From Cognatundibacterium squillarum (GTDB lineage Bacteria; Pseudomonadota; Gammaproteobacteria; Burkholderiales; Burkholderiaceae_D): a stretch of DNA of 64,000 bases. Position numbers and translations under genes: made by a program. Location: positions 124,001 to 188,000 of the forward strand of contig NZ_BMYU01000003.1 of the NCBI RefSeq assembly GCF_014652435.1. The letters are read 5' to 3'. Positions 55,803 through 64,000 of the stretch are shown here, in pieces. A model generated the notes under the pieces. That model was not told the DNA's origin. It was given only the letters and a program-made list of their open reading frames with translations, and did no database searches. Within the stretch, counting starts at the first letter, position 1, and every line of letters begins with the position of its first letter.

Positions 55803-57182
55803 TCAGGACAGCGGAAAACGCAGTTGCACGGTCAGCCCCTGGCCGTCGTTGCCATCCAGTAAATGCAGGCTTGCACCATGCGCCTGCGCGATATTGGCCA
55901 CAATCGATAAACCCAGACCACTGCCCGGAATGCTGGCATCGGACAAACGGACGAAACGCTCCAGCACCTGACTGCGCTGTGCCAGCGGAATACCCGGACC
56001 GTTATCACTGACTTCCAGTACGGCCTGCCCTTGCTGCTCACCGCAGTGCAGATGCAGATGACCGGGAGCAGGCGTGTAGCGGCAGGCATTGTCGATCAGG
56101 TTGCGCATCAGCATACTCATACTGATTGCATCCATACCGGTATAGACCGTCTGAAAATCCGTCGTCAGCGTATGTCCTGCCTGTGCAATGTCGCGCTGCC
56201 ACTCTGCCGTTTGCGCCCGGCACCAGGCTGCCAGATCGGTGCGCGGCAAAGCCTGCACCGCACTGGTCTCCGGCTCTGAGCGCGACAGTGCCAGCAATTG
56301 CGTGACCAGCCTGCTGGCACGCTCTATGCTGTCGCTGAGAGCGGATTCTGCTTCCTGTCGTTCTTCCGCGTTGCGTGCACGACGCCAGACTTGCAGACTG
56401 GTTTTGACTGCCGCCAGCGGCGTACGCAATTCATGGGCAGCATCTGCGGTGAAGCGCTGCTCCCGTTCCCGGGTCTGACTGACGCGTACAAATAACTGAT
56501 TCAGCGCGGCGACCAGTGGCAGAATTTCCGCCGGTGCACCCTGCGGACTGAGCGCAGAAAAATCACCGGGACGCCTTTGCGTCAGCTGATGTGCGTAATG
56601 GCGCAGACTGTTGAAGACGCGGTTAACCGTCCACCAGATACCGAGCACCAGTAATGGCGCGATCGCCAGTGCAAATGCCAGTAACTGATAGGTAAAGCGA
56701 CCGGTAATATCTCGCCGGTGCGTATCCGGTTCCACCACCTGCATTTGTAAGGTATGGCTGTCATTCCATACCAGATAACTGCGCCAGCGCTGGCCCTGCA
56801 TCTGTATCCAGCCATAACCGGGCTGACTGTTGAGTTGAAGAAAAGGCTGATCCGGCGCACCCGTGTTTTTATAAATCAGTTGTCCGTCTGCATCATGAAT
56901 CTGGAACAGCAGATAGGTATTGTCGCGCCGGGTTGATACATCAGCGAAGCGATGGGCAGAGTGCACGCCGCGCTCCTGCATTTCATGCTCGGCCAGCGAT
57001 AGCAGTAAGTGTCCGGTTTCTGCCAGCGACTGATCAAATAATTCATGGCTTTCCGTATCCGCGTTCAGATACACGACGATGGCGCTGACACCCCAGACCG
57101 TAATGGTCAGGCTCAGCAAAATGCCCAGCAGCGTGCGTCGCAATGACCAGTTTTCGCTGTGCAGGATGGAAGCAGTCGGCAT
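55803..57182 (-). CDS. QseC-like sensor histidine kinase
   Basis: 459 residues: TM1 about 16-37, a periplasmic sensor (about 38-150) and TM2 near 170-190. HAMP-like linker, then the H-box AADAAHELRTPLAAVKTSL, N-box NLIDNACRYTP, G1 VSDNGPGIP and G2 GSGLGLSIVANIAQAHGA. ATG 57182 overlaps the response regulator stop by one base (TGATG); a longer frame from 57239 is antisense to the coupling. Together with the regulator it faces a metal-efflux operon, so a metal or envelope signal is probable. Confidence 0.92.
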   Translation of the reverse strand: MPTASILHSENWSLRRTLLGILLSLTITVWGVSAIVVYLNADTESHELFDQSLAETGHLLLSLAEHEMQERGVHSAHRFADVSTRRDNTYLLFQIHDADGQLIYKNTGAPDQPFLQLNSQPGYGWIQMQGQRWRSYLVWNDSHTLQMQVVEPDTHRRDITGRFTYQLLAFALAIAPLLVLGIWWTVNRVFNSLRHYAHQLTQRRPGDFSALSPQGAPAEILPLVAALNQLFVRVSQTREREQRFTADAAHELRTPLAAVKTSLQVWRRARNAEERQEAESALSDSIERASRLVTQLLALSRSEPETSAVQALPRTDLAAWCRAQTAEWQRDIAQAGHTLTTDFQTVYTGMDAISMSMLMRNLIDNACRYTPAPGHLHLHCGEQQGQAVLEVSDNGPGIPLAQRSQVLERFVRLSDASIPGSGLGLSIVANIAQAHGASLHLLDGNDGQGLTVQLRFPLS

Positions 57183-57856
57183 CAAACATCTCCTTCCGCA
57201 GCCATGGTGTAACCAAGCGCATGTACCGTGCGTATGCAATGTTTGCTGACTTTTTTGCGCAAATGATGGATATGCACCTGCACCGCATTGCTTTCAATTT
57301 CTTCCCCCCAGCCGTACAAAGCTTCTTCCAGCTGTTCACGGGTAACCACTTGTCCGCGCCTTTCCATCAGATATTGCAAGACACAGAATTCTTTTCCGGT
57401 CAGTGCCACCACTTGCCCCTGATAACGGACTTCCCGCGCCGCCACATCCAGAGTCAGCTCACCGTGTTGCAGTATTTCATGCAAACGGCCATGACTGCGC
57501 CTGCAGGCTGCACGTATCCTTGCTGCGAGCTCATCCAGATCGAAAGGTTTGATAATAAAATCGTCTGCCCCTTCATCCAGACCGGCAATCCGGTCAGGTA
57601 TCTGATCGCGTGCAGTCACAATCAGAATCGCCCCCTGATATGCACGCGTGCCACGCCGCAAGCTGCGCAGCAATTGCATGCCATCCATAGTCTGTAATCC
57701 CAGATCCAGCAGCAGACAGGCGTAATCATGGGTGGCAACCGCCGACAGTACGGTTTCCCCGCGTTGCAGCCAGTCTACCGTCATCCCCAGTTGCTCCAGT
57801 CCGATCTGAGTGATCCGCCCTAACTGGGGATCGTCTTCTACCAGCAAGATACGCAT
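57182..57856 (-). CDS. OmpR/PhoB-family response regulator, QseB/PmrA subgroup
   Basis: 224 residues: receiver domain with D7/D8 acidic pocket (LLVEDD), phospho-acceptor in LLLDLGL (about D51), and the switch Lys in IIKPFD. The winged-helix domain has LTGKEFCVLQYLMERRGQVVTREQLEEALYGWGEEIESNAVQVHIHHLRKKV, which is the QseB/PmrA/TctD pattern. A direct-repeat box of the type these regulators bind lies 58-74 bp upstream, so autoregulation is expected. Confidence 0.93.
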   Translation of the reverse strand: MRILLVEDDPQLGRITQIGLEQLGMTVDWLQRGETVLSAVATHDYACLLLDLGLQTMDGMQLLRSLRRGTRAYQGAILIVTARDQIPDRIAGLDEGADDFIIKPFDLDELAARIRAACRRSHGRLHEILQHGELTLDVAAREVRYQGQVVALTGKEFCVLQYLMERRGQVVTREQLEEALYGWGEEIESNAVQVHIHHLRKKVSKHCIRTVHALGYTMAAEGDV

Positions 57857-57913
57857 GCTTCATCCTTATTGTGTGTGCCGGATTTTCCCTGCACTGCATT
57901 ATCCATTCTTCAG

Positions 57914-57930
57914 TTTAAGAAATCCTTAAG
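57914..57930. promoter_or_regulatory. PmrA/QseB-type direct repeat between the two-component system and efflux operon
   Basis: TTTAAG-N5-CTTAAG, matching YTTAAK-N5-YTTAAK of PmrA/QseB boxes exactly. It lies in the 182-bp divergent region and could control both sides. Confidence 0.55.
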
Positions 57931-58038
57931 TTCTGCAGGACAAAATATCATCAAAATTTCCGTCCCTGCACCTGCGACGGTACTGTCCCGAAACAATTGC
58001 GTTCTATATTGATATCAACCCCATTTCCGACGATCGCC

Positions 58039-59193
58039 ATGAAACTTAGAAACCAGCTAATCCGTCGTACCGTCATGCTGACCGCTTTGCTTGGTGCTGT
58101 CAGCCATGCTCAGGCAGACCAGGGCGTCCTGCATGTCTCCGCTGCGCAGCAACAGCAACTCGGCATACAGGTGCAAAGCCTCAGCGTCCCGGCCGCCAAC
58201 ACCCGTTCTGCGCCCGGCTTACGTTTATCCGGTCAGGTCATCAGCCCGCGCAACGCACAGACCATCGTCAGCCCTTTGTTGTCAGGTCACATACAGGAGG
58301 TCCGCGTCAGTGCGATGCAGGCGGTCAGACAAGGACAAGTACTGGCAACCATGATCAGCCCGGAAGCGATGAGTCTGCAACGTGAATATCTGCAACTGGC
58401 AATACAGGCAAAACTGGCGCGGGAGAAAAAAGAGCGCGATGAGAGTCTGTTTCAGGACGGCATTATCGCGCGCAGCCGGGTTGAGGAAAGCCGCGCCTTG
58501 CTGATACAGGCTGAAGCGGGTGCGCGTGAACGACAGCAAACACTGAAAGCAGCCGGCTTTCCGGATGCAGCGCTGAAACAACTTGTTCAGCAGCAGCAAA
58601 TCCAGACCATGCTGGCAATTACTGCCAACAGCAGCGGCACGCTGACCGAACTGCAGTTAAAACCGGGACAAAAAATTGATGCCGGTATGCCGGTTGCAAC
58701 CATCAGTAAAAACGGCGCGTTCTGGGTGGAATTTCAGGTTGCTGCAGGTCTGGCAGCGCAGATCAAATCCGGCGATCAGATACGGGTTGAAGCGTGTCAG
58801 GATGCTCTCAGAGTGACAGCTGTGGCAGCCCATGTACAGACTGAAACACAAAACCGCATTGTTCGCGCTGAGCAAAGCAAACCCGAGTCCTGCCTGCAAC
58901 TGAATCAGTTTGTGGAAGGCAGACTGGAGAGCGCGCAAATTCCGGCTGCCAGCTTCGCATTACCGCGTTCCGCCATCATTCAGTTACAGGGAAAATCCTG
59001 GATCTTTATCCGTCAGCCGCAAGGCTACCTTCCGGTCGCTGTGAACATTGTTCAGCAGCAGGGCGAACAATCCTGGATACGCGCTGTACAAGAGAAGCAA
59101 CTGGCAGCCGGTGTGCAAGTCGTTGTGAAGGGCATTTCCGGGCTGAAAGGTCTGATGCTGGGTATGGGTGGTGAACAAGAAGGAGACCACTGA
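58039..59193 (+). CDS. RND efflux periplasmic adaptor (CusB/CzcB-like)
   Basis: 384 residues: signal peptide about 1-27 (AVSHAQA), a barrel-sandwich hybrid/lipoyl region (GHIQEVRVSAMQAVRQGQVLATMISPE), an alpha-hairpin (about 115-180) and beta-barrel domains. It bridges the inner-membrane pump and TolC-type channel. No His- or Met-rich metal tail is seen. ATG 58039 begins the signal peptide; the longer frame to 57997 does not. It overlaps the pump gene by one base (TGATG). Confidence 0.92.
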   Translation: MKLRNQLIRRTVMLTALLGAVSHAQADQGVLHVSAAQQQQLGIQVQSLSVPAANTRSAPGLRLSGQVISPRNAQTIVSPLLSGHIQEVRVSAMQAVRQGQVLATMISPEAMSLQREYLQLAIQAKLAREKKERDESLFQDGIIARSRVEESRALLIQAEAGARERQQTLKAAGFPDAALKQLVQQQQIQTMLAITANSSGTLTELQLKPGQKIDAGMPVATISKNGAFWVEFQVAAGLAAQIKSGDQIRVEACQDALRVTAVAAHVQTETQNRIVRAEQSKPESCLQLNQFVEGRLESAQIPAASFALPRSAIIQLQGKSWIFIRQPQGYLPVAVNIVQQQGEQSWIRAVQEKQLAAGVQVVVKGISGLKGLMLGMGGEQEGDH

Positions 59194-62100
59194 TGCTCGC
59201 ACGACTGATCGCCTTTTCTCTGGCACAGCGTCTGCTGATTGCTGTGCTGACGGTTTTGCTCGCCGCAGCGGGCTACACCGCATTTCAGCGCTTGCCGATT
59301 GATGCTTTTCCGGATGTTTCCAGTACGCAGGTCAAGATCATTCTGAAAGCGCCCGGTATGACGCCGGAAGAAGTAGAAAGCCGGATTGTCGCACCGGTTG
59401 AACAGGAATTGCTGGGTATTCCGAAACAATCCATTCTTCGCTCAACCTCTAAATACGCGATTGCTGATATTACGCTGGATTTCGAAGAGGGAACGGATGT
59501 GTTCTGGGCGCGTCAGCAGGTTGGCGAACGGCTCAGCGGTGTGATGAAAGATTTACCGGCCTCCGTCAGCGGTGGCCTTGCGCCGATCACCACGCCGCTG
59601 GGTGAAATTTTTATGTTCACCATTGAAGGACCACAATCCCTGATGGAAAAACGCAGCGTTCTGGAATGGACAATACGCCCTTTGCTGCGCAATATCCCCG
59701 GCGTCGCCGATGTGAACTCGCTGGGCGGACAAGTCCGCAGCTTCGAAGTCATTCCCGATCCGGAAGCATTAGCGGCGCGTGGTTTGTCACTGGCAGCACT
59801 GGAAGCAGCCATCGAAACAAACAACCGTAACGATGGCGCGGGACGCCTGAACAGCGGTGAAGAATCCCTGCTGGTGCGCAGCGATGGCAATATCCGCACG
59901 CTGGACGATCTGAAAGCAATTGCAATCACAGAGAAACAAGGTGTCGCCATCCGTGTCGGCGATGTCGCCGAAGTCCGCACCGGTGCATTAACACGCTACG
60001 GCGTCGTCACACGTAACGGACAAAGCGAAGCGGTTGAAGGTCTGGTTCTGGCGATGCGCGGAGCGAATGCACGTGACGTCGTGGCACAGGTACGGAAGCG
60101 CCTGAACGCAGTTGCACCCAGTCTGCCGAAAGGCATGGAAATTCAAACCTTTTATGACCGTGGCAATCTGGTGGAACGTGCAACCGGTACGGTGATCAGT
60201 GCACTGGCTGAGGCCAGCGTGCTGGTAGTGATTTTGTTGTATGTGTTTCTCGGTAACTTACGCTCCGCGCTGGTGGTGACTTGCATACTGCCGCTGTCGG
60301 CACTCAGTACCTTTATCCTGATGCATTATTTCGGACTGTCAGCCAACCTGATGTCGCTGGGCGGTCTGGCAATTGCCATCGGGATGCTGGTCGATGCAGC
60401 TGTCGTGGTAGTGGAAAATATTGAAGCCAGTCCTTCAGGCGAGCAAAGCAAAGGGATACCGCGACTGCACAGTATTTACCGGGCTGTACGGGAAGTCGCC
60501 TTACCGGTGACCAGCGGCATCAGCGTGATTATGATCGTATTCCTGCCTTTGCTGACCTTACAGGGACTGGAGGGGAAATTATTTGCGCCGGTTGCGCTGA
60601 CCATTATTTTTGCGCTGGGTGCCTCACTGTTACTGTCTTTGACGGTCATTCCTGTACTGGCTTCGTGGATGCTGCGTGACGGACATCATGCAACTCCCGC
60701 CATCGTGCAGAAAATGGAGGCTCTGTATCGACGTATCCTGCTATCCGCATTAGCGCATCAGCGCATCTGGATGGGTGGCGCAGTCGCCGCACTGGTCATT
60801 GCAGTAGGAATTTTTCCGTTTCTCGGTAAGTCATTTATGCCTGTACTGGATGAGGGTGACATCATTCTGCAGATCGAAAAACTGCCATCCGTGAATCTGC
60901 AGGAATCAGCACGCATCGACATGGCTGTACAAAAACGGATACTGGAAAAAGTACCGGAAGTTTCTGCCGTGATCGCCCGTGCCGGATCCGATGAACTGGG
61001 GCTGGATCCGATGGGTTTAAATGAAACAGACAGCTTTCTGGTACTAAAGCCTCATGCAGAATGGAAAGTAAAAAACAAAGCAGAACTGACAGAAAAACTG
61101 CGCGAAGTTACAGCAGATTTTCCCGGAGTCAATTTCAGTTTCACGCAGCCGATTGAAATGCGTACTTCAGAAATGCTGTCAGGTGTGCGCGGTGATCTTG
61201 CTGTCAAAATTTACGGACCTGACCCGGTTATTCTTGATCAGTTATCTGAACAGGTCAGCAAATTACTGAATGGTGTCGATGGCGCTCAGGATGTGATGCG
61301 TACCCAGAACGAAGGCGTGCAGTATTTGCAGGTTGAAATTGACCGCATACGCGCAGGCCGCCTCGGATTATCGGTTGAGCAGATACAAAATGATCTGCGT
61401 ATGCTGGTTGAAGGCAAGCAAAGCGGCATTGTGACTGAAAAAGCGCAACGCTTACCTGTACTGATCAGAGGGGGTGAAAACCTGCGTATGTCGCCGGAAC
61501 TGTTTGCACAGCTCCGGTTACCTGTCAGTAGCGGTATCACGATCGCTTTGTCAGAAATTGCAACGCTGAAACATACCGATGGCCCGGTGAAGGTGGAACG
61601 TGAAAATGCCTCACGTCTGACAGTGGTGCGTGCCAATGTCAAAGGCCGCGATCTGGTTTCATTTGTTGCGGAAGCACAGCGGCTTGTGGCTGAAAAAGTC
61701 AGCCTGCCTGCAGGCTACCGCGTCAGCTGGGGTGGTCAGTTTGAAAATCAGCAACGGGCCGCACAAAGACTGATGGTGGTGGTACCGGTGGCACTGGCGC
61801 TGATTTTCCTGTTGCTGTTCTCCAGTCTGCAAAGTCTGAGGCAAGCCTTACTGGTGCTCGCCAATATTCCGTTTGCACTGATCGGCGGTGTGGTGGCGCT
61901 GGGTGTCAGCGGCGAATACTTATCCGTACCCGCCTCTGTCGGATTTATTGCACTGATGGGTATTGCTGTTCTGAACGGTCTGGTCATGATCAGCTACTTC
62001 AATCAGCTGAAGGCCCGCGGTGTGGCAATTCGCGAAGTAGTCACAGAAGGTGCTGTGCGCCGTTTCCGTCCGGTGATGATGACTGCAAGCATTACTGCAT

Positions 62101-62282
62101 TTGGTCTGATTCCCTTGCTGCTGGCTACTGGCCCGGGTTCAGAAATTCAGAAACCACTGGCGATCGTTGTAATTGGCGGTTTGCTCAGTGCCACTGCACT
62201 GACGCTGTTCCTGCTGCCTGTCTTATTTTCCCGCTTCGGTTACGCACCGGACGCACTTTCTCCATCTCAGGAAAATGTATGA
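59193..62282 (+). CDS. CusA/CzcA-family heavy-metal efflux RND pump
   Basis: 1029 residues with 12 TM helices and two large periplasmic loops, a proton-driven metal exporter. The N terminus has FQRLPIDAFPDVSSTQVKI. TM4 reads GGLAIAIGMLVDAAVVVVENI: the VDAA form is CusA-like rather than the DFGxxVDGA form of CzcA, so monovalent Cu/Ag is somewhat favoured (inference). FMPVLDEGDIILQIEKLPS is the HME-type start of the second periplasmic half. Flanking one- and four-base overlaps couple it to the adaptor and DUF3240 genes. Confidence 0.93.
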   Translation: MLARLIAFSLAQRLLIAVLTVLLAAAGYTAFQRLPIDAFPDVSSTQVKIILKAPGMTPEEVESRIVAPVEQELLGIPKQSILRSTSKYAIADITLDFEEGTDVFWARQQVGERLSGVMKDLPASVSGGLAPITTPLGEIFMFTIEGPQSLMEKRSVLEWTIRPLLRNIPGVADVNSLGGQVRSFEVIPDPEALAARGLSLAALEAAIETNNRNDGAGRLNSGEESLLVRSDGNIRTLDDLKAIAITEKQGVAIRVGDVAEVRTGALTRYGVVTRNGQSEAVEGLVLAMRGANARDVVAQVRKRLNAVAPSLPKGMEIQTFYDRGNLVERATGTVISALAEASVLVVILLYVFLGNLRSALVVTCILPLSALSTFILMHYFGLSANLMSLGGLAIAIGMLVDAAVVVVENIEASPSGEQSKGIPRLHSIYRAVREVALPVTSGISVIMIVFLPLLTLQGLEGKLFAPVALTIIFALGASLLLSLTVIPVLASWMLRDGHHATPAIVQKMEALYRRILLSALAHQRIWMGGAVAALVIAVGIFPFLGKSFMPVLDEGDIILQIEKLPSVNLQESARIDMAVQKRILEKVPEVSAVIARAGSDELGLDPMGLNETDSFLVLKPHAEWKVKNKAELTEKLREVTADFPGVNFSFTQPIEMRTSEMLSGVRGDLAVKIYGPDPVILDQLSEQVSKLLNGVDGAQDVMRTQNEGVQYLQVEIDRIRAGRLGLSVEQIQNDLRMLVEGKQSGIVTEKAQRLPVLIRGGENLRMSPELFAQLRLPVSSGITIALSEIATLKHTDGPVKVERENASRLTVVRANVKGRDLVSFVAEAQRLVAEKVSLPAGYRVSWGGQFENQQRAAQRLMVVVPVALALIFLLLFSSLQSLRQALLVLANIPFALIGGVVALGVSGEYLSVPASVGFIALMGIAVLNGLVMISYFNQLKARGVAIREVVTEGAVRRFRPVMMTASITAFGLIPLLLATGPGSEIQKPLAIVVIGGLLSATALTLFLLPVLFSRFGYAPDALSPSQENV

Positions 62283-62608
62283 CAAATCTTATGCAATCTT
62301 CAGAAAACGCTGCGCTGTTGTGCTTATCCGTACCTGTAGCACTGGACGATGAAATAGCAGATTTTCTGCTCAATCATCCTGCGCTGATCAGCGGATTCAC
62401 CAGCGTCAGTGCAAACGGCATGGGACCGAACAGTATTTTCGGCAGCATCATGGAACAGGTACAGGGTAAGAGCCGTCGTCAATTATTTATGAGCGAAGCG
62501 CCGCTCGGAAAAATCACCTCACTGCTGACGCTTTTACAAGACGCGTATCAGGGTGCAGATATTCATTATTGGATTACCCCGGTTTTACAAAGCGGGAGTT
62601 TGCGATGA
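62279..62608 (+). CDS. DUF3240 family protein
   Basis: 109 residues, small soluble ferredoxin-like fold with the ending ALGKIxxLLxxLQxxYxxADIHYWITPVL-type (here PLGKITSLLTLLQDAYQGADIHYWITPVL). The family is repeatedly found inside metal RND operons but has no assigned function; a PII-like regulatory role has been imagined for such folds (inference). It overlaps the pump stop (ATGA) and the TolC start (ATGA). Confidence 0.82.
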   Translation: MTNLMQSSENAALLCLSVPVALDDEIADFLLNHPALISGFTSVSANGMGPNSIFGSIMEQVQGKSRRQLFMSEAPLGKITSLLTLLQDAYQGADIHYWITPVLQSGSLR

Positions 62609-63867
62609 AACCATTATATTTTTCTCACACACTGGTCACTCTGACGCTGACAGTGCTGTTTTCCTCTGCTGCCGCAGAAAATATCTCAGACAAGAAGCAA
62701 GAGACACTGTTACCTGACAGTGCACTGATACGACAGACGCTGACACAATTACCCGGTATGCGTGCCAGCCGTTTTCAGCAGGATATCGCCGATGCGCAGG
62801 ATCAGAAACTGCAAAGCGGCGGACATGAATGGCAATTACGTCTGTCGCAAACCGAACGTAAAGAAACCGGCAATGTTCGCACACGGGATCAGGAGGTCAG
62901 TCTGGAGCGCCCCGTGCGCTGGTTCGGTAAAACAGAACACGACCTTCGCCTCGGTGAAAAAGGCAGGGAAGTGGCAAAAATCGCCTATGCAGACAGCTGG
63001 CATGAATCCGCCCGTACTTTACTGAACGACTGGTTTGACAGTCTGCGTACCCAGGCGGCGGTACAACAATTCGGTGAGCAATTACAACTCAGTCGCCAGT
63101 TACGTGATATTGCCGCAAAACGGGTTAAAGCCGGTGAAGCGGCCAAACTGGATCTGCAGCTGGCCGAAACCGAAGTCAGTAAACTGGAAGCGCAGTTACA
63201 AACTGCGGAAATGCAGCATGCGCGTCAGCTTGAGCTGCTGCAATATCACTATCCGGCACTGACACTTCCGGTACTGCATACCTTGCCGGTACCCAGCCCT
63301 GCCACAGCAGAGCACCGTATTGAAGCGATCATGGAAGACAATCATGAGCTGGAATTAGCAACGCTGGAAGCAGATTACGCGAAACTGCAATTGTCACGCA
63401 CAGCAAAAGATGAAATGCCGGATCCTGTGATTGGCATCCGTGCCGCGCGCGAACGCAATGGTCAGGATACACTGGTCGGCTTCAGTATTGCGATTCCGCT
63501 GGGCGGACAATCCCGTCGTGCAGATACAGGTCAGGCCGCCGGTAAAGCCGGTATGGCGCAGGCGAAGCTGGATGTCGTGCGGCAAAAAGTCTGGCGCGAG
63601 GCGCTGAAAGTGACGCAACAACGCAATCAGATGTACACCATCTGGAAAGCACTGGATCAGGCGAAACGTCAGAGCGAACAGCAAAGTCAGCTGATGATGA
63701 AAGCCTATCAACTCGGTGAAATTTCCTTATCTGACAGTCTGCAAATCCGCAAGACAGCTACGGAAACTGCTTTCAGCGCACAACAGGCGCAACTGGATGC
63801 CTTATTTGCCGAAGCACGCTTCGAACTGGATGCACACCGTTTGTGGCCATTTGACGCACATCACTGA
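62605..63867 (+). CDS. TolC-family outer-membrane channel of the metal efflux system
   Basis: 420 residues: signal peptide about 1-23 (SSAAAEN) and two outer-membrane-efflux-protein repeats with long coiled-coil helices (RQLRDIAAKRVKAGEAAKLDLQLAETEVSKLEAQLQTAEMQ). There is no lipobox. ATG 62605 overlaps the DUF3240 stop and begins the signal peptide; a longer frame from 62569 is ignored. It is the last gene of the operon, ended by a hairpin. Confidence 0.9.
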   Translation: MKPLYFSHTLVTLTLTVLFSSAAAENISDKKQETLLPDSALIRQTLTQLPGMRASRFQQDIADAQDQKLQSGGHEWQLRLSQTERKETGNVRTRDQEVSLERPVRWFGKTEHDLRLGEKGREVAKIAYADSWHESARTLLNDWFDSLRTQAAVQQFGEQLQLSRQLRDIAAKRVKAGEAAKLDLQLAETEVSKLEAQLQTAEMQHARQLELLQYHYPALTLPVLHTLPVPSPATAEHRIEAIMEDNHELELATLEADYAKLQLSRTAKDEMPDPVIGIRAARERNGQDTLVGFSIAIPLGGQSRRADTGQAAGKAGMAQAKLDVVRQKVWREALKVTQQRNQMYTIWKALDQAKRQSEQQSQLMMKAYQLGEISLSDSLQIRKTATETAFSAQQAQLDALFAEARFELDAHRLWPFDAHH

Positions 63868-63901
63868 AACAGCCTGGCACCAGGCGGTGCCGGGCTGTTT
63901 C
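63866..63901. terminator. Bidirectional terminator between the efflux operon and the EAL gene
   Basis: GAAACAGCC-T-GGCAC (63866-63880) pairs with GTGCC-G-GGCTGTTTC (63887-63901). The right arm overlaps the stop codon of the EAL gene. Confidence 0.75.
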
Positions 63902-64000
63902 AAAGTAAGGCAAAAGCTTCGTCCACCAGCGAAGGCTTGTAATAAATAAATCCCTGTATCTGATCTACATCCAGTGCCCTTACCAGCGCCAGCTGCTCGC
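63900..64000 (-). CDS. EAL-domain protein, C-terminal fragment cut by the window edge
   Basis: On the minus strand the last about 33 codons read EQLALVRALDVDQIQGFIYYKP, then SLVDEAFALL and a TGA (63902-63900). The DQIQGFIYYKP segment matches the QGYxxxxP end of EAL c-di-GMP phosphodiesterase domains. The rest lies beyond the window, so activity and other domains are unknown. Confidence 0.75.
   Translation of the reverse strand, partial: EQLALVRALDVDQIQGFIYYKPSLVDEAFALL

Overview
The window looks like a chromosomal segment of a betaproteobacterium, order Burkholderiales and most likely Oxalobacteraceae. The evidence is gene order (mreB-mreC-mreD-mrdA-rodA-rlpA, gatC-gatA-gatB beside mreB, metX-metW, gshA-gshB next to an EIIA(Man)-HPr-EI block), the moderate GC content and the protein sequences. 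The genus cannot be fixed from the sequence alone. I see no rRNA, tRNA, CRISPR array, prophage or insertion sequence. Nearly all of the DNA is intact core-type coding sequence; the novelty lies mainly in intergenic DNA.

Layout. 0.1-1.8 kb: HAD pyrimidine nucleotidase and argB. 1.9-4.0 kb: ECF-type sigma factor with zinc-finger anti-sigma, then GTP cyclohydrolase I paired with a BLUF photoreceptor. 4.0-6.8 kb: small secreted protein and a TonB-dependent receptor. 7.1-9.7 kb: LemA plus an extended HtpX-like protease. 9.8-12.5 kb: the dolP-diaA-yraN cluster with divergent rsmI. 12.5-19.5 kb: cell-shape operon. 19.9-24.8 kb: gatCAB, pyrE, xth. 25-31.7 kb: a phosphate-scavenging-like set (PAP2 phosphatase fused to autotransporter-type repeats, secreted 5'-nucleotidase, TonB receptor) with two Pho-box-like sites upstream of the receptor. 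32.4-35.1 kb: metX-metW and an M48 protease, preceded by what reads as a SAM-II riboswitch. 35.3-40.7 kb: ptsI-ptsH-EIIA, gshB-gshA and an ABM-domain protein. 40.9-46.4 kb: AI-2E family permease, glycine-zipper protein, chemoreceptor, diguanylate cyclase. 46.4-50.1 kb: DUF2520 protein and a Tat-exported molybdenum hydroxylase pair. 50.4-55.7 kb: alpha-carbonic anhydrase, TetR regulator with crotonase, DUF1289, YbaK, PilZ and HI0933-type flavoprotein. 55.8-63.9 kb: QseBC-like two-component system divergent from a CusBA/TolC-type metal efflux operon containing a DUF3240 gene. The right edge cuts a gene for an EAL-domain protein.

Points of most interest. (1) An undescribed 84-bp intergenic repeat occurs in four good copies and one degraded copy; two near-identical direct copies bracket the PAP2 phosphatase gene. 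(2) A SAM-II-like aptamer precedes metX, with an extra hairpin between P1 and the GCTAAA segment, and its promoter -35 lies in the loop of the upstream ptsI terminator. (3) The 650-bp leader of the second TonB receptor holds two Pho-box-like sites, a bidirectional terminator hairpin and a pair of LacI-type palindromes, so it may encode a Pho-controlled small RNA or attenuator. (4) A PmrA/QseB-type box lies between the two-component system and the metal efflux operon. (5) NemR/TetR-like and CsoR-like palindromes lie in the glutathione/PTS region. All assignments come from reading the sequence; no database search was run.
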